Positions 6,706 through 10,266 of a stretch of DNA of 10,266 bases are shown piece after piece. The stretch is taken from contig QHNB01000049.1 in the NCBI GenBank assembly GCA_003217965.1, positions 1-10,266 on the forward strand, given 5' to 3'. The notes beneath the pieces are model-generated. The model was given only the letters and a program-made list of their open reading frames with translations, ran no database searches and was not told the DNA's origin. Origin of the DNA: Verrucomicrobiota bacterium (GTDB taxonomy: Bacteria; Verrucomicrobiota; Verrucomicrobiia; Chthoniobacterales; UBA10450). The number at the start of each line of letters is the position of its first letter. Positions within the stretch are counted from its first letter, which is position 1. A program made the position numbers and the translations under genes.

Positions 6706-7419
6706 CTAAGCGTTGATTTCGCGACCGAAGATGCGCACATGGGAACCTTCGGCAATAAATGCGGAGACCGGTGGCGTATTCAGAATATCGGCAAATTGAT
6801 CACCGTACAAGGTTGCCATGTCAGCCGTCACTTGAAAGGCGTCGGCCGGCCAAATTTTCCACCGAGGATGTTCGATGCGATACTCGCTGCATCCGCTACC
6901 AACACTGGTATAACCCCAGTAATGCTCGGTAATAAACTCCTCGTGCGTCCCGGCCGTGACGGGAACCGGCTTACCGCAAGCGGACATCGCGATTGATTCC
7001 CACTTGGAAGCGCGCCGCCAACTATACTCGACCCTCAGCGCCCCCTCCCGATGCTCGATATGGTGCTTCATCGGCAAGGCCGTATAGCGTTCGCCGTAAA
7101 ACAAACGCGCCAATAATGCGACTGCCTTCTTGGGCACGATCTCACGCACAAAGCAAACTCCCCGTCGCCAAGTTTCAGCCGATCTTCGGCGCACGTAAAA
7201 ACGAAGATTTACCTCCTCGAAGTTGCGATGGAACGGGAAAGCGATCGTTAGAACCTGAGTATCGAGAAATAAAAGACCAACTATGCTGACGTAGGTCTCG
7301 CTTTGGAAAAAGTCCAGTTCGACTCCGCTTGGAGATAAGGGAATAAGCAGCCTTGGATCGACGCGATAGTTCAGCATCGCGAGATATCGCCAATTGGCGG
7401 CGAGAAATGGCCTCAGCAC
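6706..7419 (-). CDS. DUF2071 family protein (YqjF-like)
   Basis: This 237-residue soluble protein matches the usual family length. The N-terminal signature is clear: RPFLAANWRYLAMLNYRVDP, then LIPLSPSGVELDFF and ETYVSIVGLLFLDTQVL, where family members typically read 'WR.L..LNY.VDP.LL..L.P.G.ELD' and 'SLVGF.F..T'. Further family features are NFEEVNLRFYVRR, ARLFYGERYTALPM near residue 110, and EHYWGYT near 165 (E-x-Y-W-G-Y). No biochemical function is established; relatives include Bacillus YqjF. There is no signal peptide or membrane helix. Translation starts at a GTG (7417-7419); the same frame meets a stop four codons earlier at 7429-7431, so no earlier start is possible. That stop is also the restored end of the upstream TPR gene, so the two genes are 9 bp apart and almost certainly form one operon. 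Confidence 0.87.
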   Translation of the reverse strand: MLRPFLAANWRYLAMLNYRVDPRLLIPLSPSGVELDFFQSETYVSIVGLLFLDTQVLTIAFPFHRNFEEVNLRFYVRRRSAETWRRGVCFVREIVPKKAVALLARLFYGERYTALPMKHHIEHREGALRVEYSWRRASKWESIAMSACGKPVPVTAGTHEEFITEHYWGYTSVGSGCSEYRIEHPRWKIWPADAFQVTADMATLYGDQFADILNTPPVSAFIAEGSHVRIFGREINA

Positions 7420-7428
7420 CTGCCCAAG

Positions 7429-7587
7429 TTAGCGAATTAACCTTTCCAGGGAAGCATCGGGTTCGGCCCCTAGCTCAGTCGCCTTGACGTAATGGCGCTT
7501 GGCTAATTCCTTGGATGGCGGCGAAGCCGTGGCGTAAATGACAGCGAGGTTAAAATGCGCGTCGGCATAGTCCGGTTTGACGGAAAA
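7429..7587 (-). other. Displaced 3' end of the TPR gene, out of frame after a net +1 shift
   Basis: Read in the next frame, the DNA past the frameshift codes for SVKPDYADAHFNLAVIYA and then about 35 more residues, including SPPSKELAKRHYVKATELGAEP, ending at TAA (7429-7431). This is a well-formed TPR with the A-x2-N-L-A-x2-Y core and the ELGAEPDASLE closing common in bacterial TPR proteins. It continues the third repeat of the main frame in the correct helix order. The stop then falls 9 bp before the DUF2071 GTG. The open main frame instead ends 12 residues after the shift, with non-TPR sequence (IFRQTGLCRRAF). I take this as the original gene end, lost through mutation or a sequencing/assembly error. 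Confidence 0.8.
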
Positions 7588-9463
7588 TAGCGAGCGACTT
7601 GGTTAACTCATTTAAAGCGTCGTCAAACTTACTCTGACGATAATAAACGATGCCCAGAGTGGTGTGGGCAAACTCATCTCTTGGCGAAATCGCAACCGCT
7701 TTCTTCAGAGTAAGTTCGGCCGCTTTCAGCTTGCCCGTCCTGAAATAAACTACGCCTAAATTTGAAAGCGAATAGAGGTTGTTAGGGCTCTTCGTTAGTA
7801 ATTCCTGATATTGGCGCTCAGCCGCGCGATACTTCCCTTGGTCGAAGTTTTCCTTCGCTTGCCGGGCAACGTCCACCAAATCGGGTGGGACATTGGGCTT
7901 GAAGGCGGATGGCGGATTGCCTTGTGGAGCAGGGTTGGCCGATTCCGGTTTCTCCTCAACAACGGTGGGGGCCTTGCCAGCAGTGCTTGGTTTGGCATAA
8001 GTAAAACTGGCTCTAACAGTATTTGGACTATCGTCCGAGATAGAGACGACCGGTTGACGCAACAGAGCAAGTTCCTCGTCGGTTAATTTCGTCACCGGTT
8101 GCGCAAGTAACGCGATTTGCTCATTCAGTGAGTCGGACTTGATTTTGAGCTTATCAAATTCAGCCAGCATTAGCTTCTTGGCTTGCTCACGCCGAGCTTC
8201 CTCTTGACGTTCGCGCACTACAATATTCCGGAGGATTTGATTCTCGCGCGTAAGCTTCGCCGTTTCCTCTGCATTTGCCCCGGTCAGCTTCGCCTTCTCA
8301 AGCTGGGCGGAAACGTCCTCCAGTTGGGCACGCAAGTTAGTTACCGTAATTTCAAAGTCCTTATTCTGTTTTTCGCTTGTGGCCAATTGCGCTCGCAAGT
8401 CCTCCAGCTGTTTCCTTACCTCCGCGAGCTCCTGTTCCCTCTTCGGCTTGTCTTCACTGATCTCGCGCACCGTCTTCTCCGCGGTCTCCAGTTTTTGTTT
8501 TAGATCCGTATTTTCGGCCACCAGGAACTGGACGCGGTTCTCCGCGTCTTTCAGTCCAGCCAGTTGTCCGCGTGCTTCATCCCGCTCTTTCGTCACCTTC
8601 GCGATTTGTGAATTGGCATCGACGAGCTTCGTGCTCTGAGAATCGCGTTCTTTCTCGGCCGCGGCGCGCCCTTCTTCTGCGGCAGCGACTGCTTTCTTCA
8701 GCTGTATGATTTCGCCCTTGAGCGCCGCCTGCGCCTTGGCATCGGCATTGCCGTTCGATTGAATCTTTTCCAGCGATGCCTGCGCCGAGAGGAGCCGATC
8801 CCGCAGGCTTTTCTCGGCGGTTTTTGTCCGCTCCAGGTCTTGCTGTGCTTGGTTGAGCTTGGAGTTGGACTCCTGCAACCTGGCATTAAGCGTTTCTTTA
8901 TCCTGTTCAACCTGACTGATTTTCGATCGCGATCGCTGCAGCTCTACCTGTAATTGATCGACTCTTTCCCGCAATTTTCGCGTCGCCTCTTTGATTGCCG
9001 CGTCGTTCGCCGCTGCAGGCGCGCTCATGCTCGGCGCAGTTTGCGCAGGAGGACTCACTGCAGCAGTCGGCCGGGCGGTCCCAATCTGAACGGTAGGCTC
9101 CGTTGTTTTCTGCGGTGATGGTAATGGGTTTTCCGCCAAACCGGATTTGGTCGCGGCCAGATCTTGTTGGGTGCCGGATTTTTCTTGGACGCGGAGAATA
9201 CTTTCCGACACCTTGCGACTTCGATACTCGACGATCGCTGGCTGCCAATTTGCATGAGCTTTCTTCAGTTCCTCGAGCAAACTGCCCGCGAAGCGGTACT
9301 TGGCCAGAGCAGGTCCGAATTGGTTGTCCCGCTCGAGCTTCTCTCCCTGTTGCGCCGTCATATAAGCCTTGAGGAACGTCTCGCTCGGATCATCGCTTTG
9401 GGCGCGGGCAATGGGCGCAAGAAGAAGAGACGTAGCGATCAAAATCGAACCCAATTTCGTCAT
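7550..9463 (-). CDS. Exported coiled-coil protein with C-terminal TPRs (frameshifted near the 3' end)
   Basis: As read, this is 637 residues; with the frame restored it would be 677 and end at 7429. The start is the ATG at 9461-9463, because MTKLGSILIATSLLLAPIARA is a textbook signal peptide with an A-R-A cleavage site before Gln22. The frame is open back to 9625, but that part overlaps tRNA-His. After the signal comes a helical segment, a Pro/Ala/Thr-rich linker at roughly 100-150, then a long coiled coil at about 155-470 rich in Glu, Lys, Gln and Leu (for example REISEDKPKREQELAEVRKQ). A second linker precedes the TPRs, which begin near residue 530: DQGKYRAAERQYQELLTKSP, YSLSNLGVVYFRTGKLKAAE, and AHTTLGIVYYRQSKFDDALN. 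Such proteins probably act as periplasmic or envelope scaffolds. The partner is unknown. The DUF2071 gene is the next gene in the unit. Confidence 0.85.
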   Translation of the reverse strand: MTKLGSILIATSLLLAPIARAQSDDPSETFLKAYMTAQQGEKLERDNQFGPALAKYRFAGSLLEELKKAHANWQPAIVEYRSRKVSESILRVQEKSGTQQDLAATKSGLAENPLPSPQKTTEPTVQIGTARPTAAVSPPAQTAPSMSAPAAANDAAIKEATRKLRERVDQLQVELQRSRSKISQVEQDKETLNARLQESNSKLNQAQQDLERTKTAEKSLRDRLLSAQASLEKIQSNGNADAKAQAALKGEIIQLKKAVAAAEEGRAAAEKERDSQSTKLVDANSQIAKVTKERDEARGQLAGLKDAENRVQFLVAENTDLKQKLETAEKTVREISEDKPKREQELAEVRKQLEDLRAQLATSEKQNKDFEITVTNLRAQLEDVSAQLEKAKLTGANAEETAKLTRENQILRNIVVRERQEEARREQAKKLMLAEFDKLKIKSDSLNEQIALLAQPVTKLTDEELALLRQPVVSISDDSPNTVRASFTYAKPSTAGKAPTVVEEKPESANPAPQGNPPSAFKPNVPPDLVDVARQAKENFDQGKYRAAERQYQELLTKSPNNLYSLSNLGVVYFRTGKLKAAELTLKKAVAISPRDEFAHTTLGIVYYRQSKFDDALNELTKSLAIFRQTGLCRRAF

Positions 9464-9479
9464 GCAGTAACGAAGCCGA

Positions 9480-9507
9480 AGAATAATCGGACTGCGATCG
9501 CTTGCAA
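9480..9507 (-). promoter_or_regulatory. Candidate promoter of the coiled-coil/TPR gene
   Basis: On the minus strand TTGCAA (9502-9507) and TATTCT (9480-9485) are separated by 16 bp, each matching 4 of 6 consensus bases. The implied start would leave a leader of about 10 nt before the ATG at 9463, similar to the short leader of the peroxiredoxin gene. It is a modest match and could be chance. Confidence 0.3.
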
Positions 9508-9568
9508 TGCTAAGGAGGAGCACGCTGGATAGAAGCGGAGAACGTGCCATGAGCAAGACGTCGTCCGG

Positions 9569-9597
9569 TTGCAAAGAACAGGTGCAATCACTAAACT
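9569..9597 (+). promoter_or_regulatory. Candidate promoter of the tRNA-His/tRNA-Arg unit
   Basis: TTGCAA (9569-9574) and TAAACT (9592-9597) are separated by exactly 17 bp, each matching 4 of 6 consensus bases. A GC-rich stretch (GCCTGCCGC) follows the -10, as in the discriminators of stringently controlled stable-RNA promoters. The implied start, near 9604, lies about 13 bases before the mature 5' end of tRNA-His, a normal leader for RNase P to remove. Confidence 0.45.
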
Positions 9598-9616
9598 GCC
9601 TGCCGCTCGGTGTGAC

Positions 9617-9689
9617 GGTGGCCATAGCTCAATGGTAGAGCCCCAGATTGTGGTTCTGGTTGTTGCGGGTTCGAGTCCCGTTGGCCACC
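9617..9689 (+). tRNA. tRNA-His (anticodon GTG)
   Basis: The full cloverleaf can be drawn. The 7-bp acceptor stem pairs GTGGCCA (9618-9624) with TGGCCAC (9682-9688). The D arm contains AGCTCAATGGTAGAGC. The anticodon stem CCAGA/TCTGG holds loop TTGTGGT with anticodon GTG at 9650-9652. The T arm is GCGGG-TTCGAGT-CCCGT. The histidine identity element is genomically encoded: an extra G at 9617 (position -1) faces discriminator C73 at 9689. The 3' CCA is not encoded in full (only CA follows C73), so it must be added after transcription. Confidence 0.96.
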
Positions 9690-9718
9690 CATTTCGGTTT
9701 CACCCGGTACCATTAATT

Positions 9719-9792
9719 GTGTCTGTAGCTCAACCGGATAGAGCATCTGACTTCGGATCAGAAGGTTGGGGGTTCGAGTCCCTCCAGGCACG
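9719..9792 (+). tRNA. tRNA-Arg (anticodon TCG)
   Basis: The acceptor stem pairs GTGTCTG (9719-9725) with CAGGCAC (9785-9791), including one G-U pair, with discriminator G at 9792. The D arm is AGCTCAACCGGATAGAGC. The anticodon stem TCTGA/TCAGA encloses loop CTTCGGA, giving anticodon TCG at 9753-9755, which reads CGA (and by wobble other CGN) arginine codons. The T loop is TTCGAGT. CCA is not encoded. It lies 29 bp after tRNA-His on the same strand, so one precursor is likely. Confidence 0.95.
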
Positions 9793-9804
9793 CTCTTTGG
9801 TCAA

Positions 9805-10266
9805 ATGAGCCAATCGCGAGCAGAACTCGACACTACCGTCGTCAATATCGAGCTCACGCTGGCAAGCATCATTCAGGGTGTAGCGCTCTATTTTTTAACC
9901 GAAAATGCGCGAACAATGTTGTCGGAGCAAAATTGGCCAGCCGGTATCTACGCCGTGGCCGGTTTATTCGTGATCTTTGTGTTTTGGTCACGCTCGGTCA
10001 TTCACACCCTGACCTTGATCAAGTGGCCGCTCGAATTTGGGCACAACTTCTTCTACATCGCTTGCGCGCTGGGGGAAGCGATGCTTTTCGCCTGTCTCGG
10101 CCGGCCCTTGGCCTGGTTCTGCCTCAGCACGATCTACGCTGGTGTCGTTTGGCTACTGTTTGTCTATGACATGCGACTCATCCGGGCTCGGCTCAACGAA
10201 TCACACAGCGCGGCCGAGCGCAGGCTTTATGCACATGCCCGATCGGATCAGTTCCTGAACATTTTT
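9805..10266 (+). CDS. Multi-spanning membrane protein of unknown function, N-terminal part
   Basis: An open frame of 154 codons starts at the ATG at 9805 and is still open at the last base, so the C-terminus lies beyond the window. Four hydrophobic segments stand out: about residues 12-31 (IELTLASIIQGVALYFL), 47-61 (GIYAVAGLFVIFVFW), 80-98 (NFFYIACALGEAMLFACL) and 102-121 (LAWFCLSTIYAGVVWLLFVY). A charged, mainly helical tail follows (RLIRARLNESHSAAERRLYAH). Polar residues within or near the helices include Glu16, Glu77, His80 and Glu91. I do not recognise the family; it is not a known transporter by eye. The start lies 12 bp after tRNA-Arg with no terminator between, so it is probably cotranscribed with the tRNAs and its mRNA end made by tRNA 3' processing. 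No Shine-Dalgarno sequence is present. Confidence 0.75.
   Translation, partial: MSQSRAELDTTVVNIELTLASIIQGVALYFLTENARTMLSEQNWPAGIYAVAGLFVIFVFWSRSVIHTLTLIKWPLEFGHNFFYIACALGEAMLFACLGRPLAWFCLSTIYAGVVWLLFVYDMRLIRARLNESHSAAERRLYAHARSDQFLNIF

Noticed and set aside
7584..7596. Programmed ribosomal frameshifting to make the longer TPR protein
   Set aside because: The coding strand has only a short T4 run, no classical slippery heptamer, and I see no stimulating stem-loop or internal Shine-Dalgarno. Mutation or sequence error is simpler.
7811..8953. Plus-strand frames opposite the coiled-coil region, some with hydrophobic Leu/Phe-rich translations
   Set aside because: These arise from reading Glu/Lys codons (GAG, AAG) in reverse as Leu/Phe/Leu codons. 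There is no independent start context or domain.
9464..9625. A 54-residue N-terminal extension of the coiled-coil/TPR protein
   Set aside because: It would overlap tRNA-His and place a typical signal peptide in the middle of the protein. The ATG at 9463 directly precedes the signal peptide.
1..10266. CRISPR array, insertion sequence, prophage, toxin-antitoxin or defence system
   Set aside because: No regularly spaced direct repeats, transposase, integrase or nuclease motifs were seen on either strand. tRNA genes are present but no integrase or attachment-site duplication adjoins them.

Overview
The window looks like chromosomal DNA from a member of the Verrucomicrobiota, most likely a soil or environmental lineage. 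No ribosomal RNA is present, so this rests on weaker signs. The genes have moderate to high GC. Almost none has a Shine-Dalgarno sequence. The aconitase carries a palindromic insert whose translated peptide I remember from Verrucomicrobia and Planctomycetes proteins, and the coiled-coil/TPR protein is of a style common in that group. I could not check any of this against a database.

Positions 1-2030. The window opens inside a major royal jelly/yellow-family beta-propeller protein (plus strand). It converges with only 7 bp between onto an EamA-type transporter gene (minus strand). Divergent from the transporter is a 79-residue protein with one membrane helix and a coiled-coil tail, followed by a hairpin that could stop transcription from both sides.

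Positions 2030-3110. On the minus strand lie a DUF456 membrane protein and, 65 bp downstream of it, the RNase P RNA gene (rnpB, class A), which no protein-gene finder would report. The DUF456 gene diverges from a peroxiredoxin gene that has a good sigma70-type promoter and a leader of only about 11 nt.

Positions 3114-6650. The peroxiredoxin gene is followed after 58 bp by an AcnA-type aconitase of 989 residues, about 90 longer than usual. The extra length comes from two insertions: an in-frame array of three tandem hairpins (a repeat intragenic palindrome), and a hydrophilic linker of about 60 residues just before the first iron-sulfur cysteine. A peroxide-removing enzyme beside a peroxide-sensitive [4Fe-4S] enzyme makes biological sense.

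Positions 6700-9610. On the minus strand lies a two-gene unit: a secreted or periplasmic coiled-coil protein with C-terminal TPRs, then a DUF2071 (YqjF-like) protein. The TPR gene has a net +1 frameshift near its 3' end. Restoring the frame adds a well-formed fourth TPR and moves the stop codon to 9 bp before the DUF2071 start.

Positions 9610-10266. A tRNA-His (GTG) and tRNA-Arg (TCG) pair sits behind a plausible stable-RNA promoter. Only 12 bp further on is the start of a multi-spanning membrane protein that runs off the window end. The tRNAs and this gene are probably cotranscribed.

I found no phage, transposase, CRISPR array, toxin-antitoxin or defence cassette. The unusual content is the intragenic palindrome in acnA, the frameshifted TPR gene, the tRNA-mRNA arrangement and the rnpB structure.
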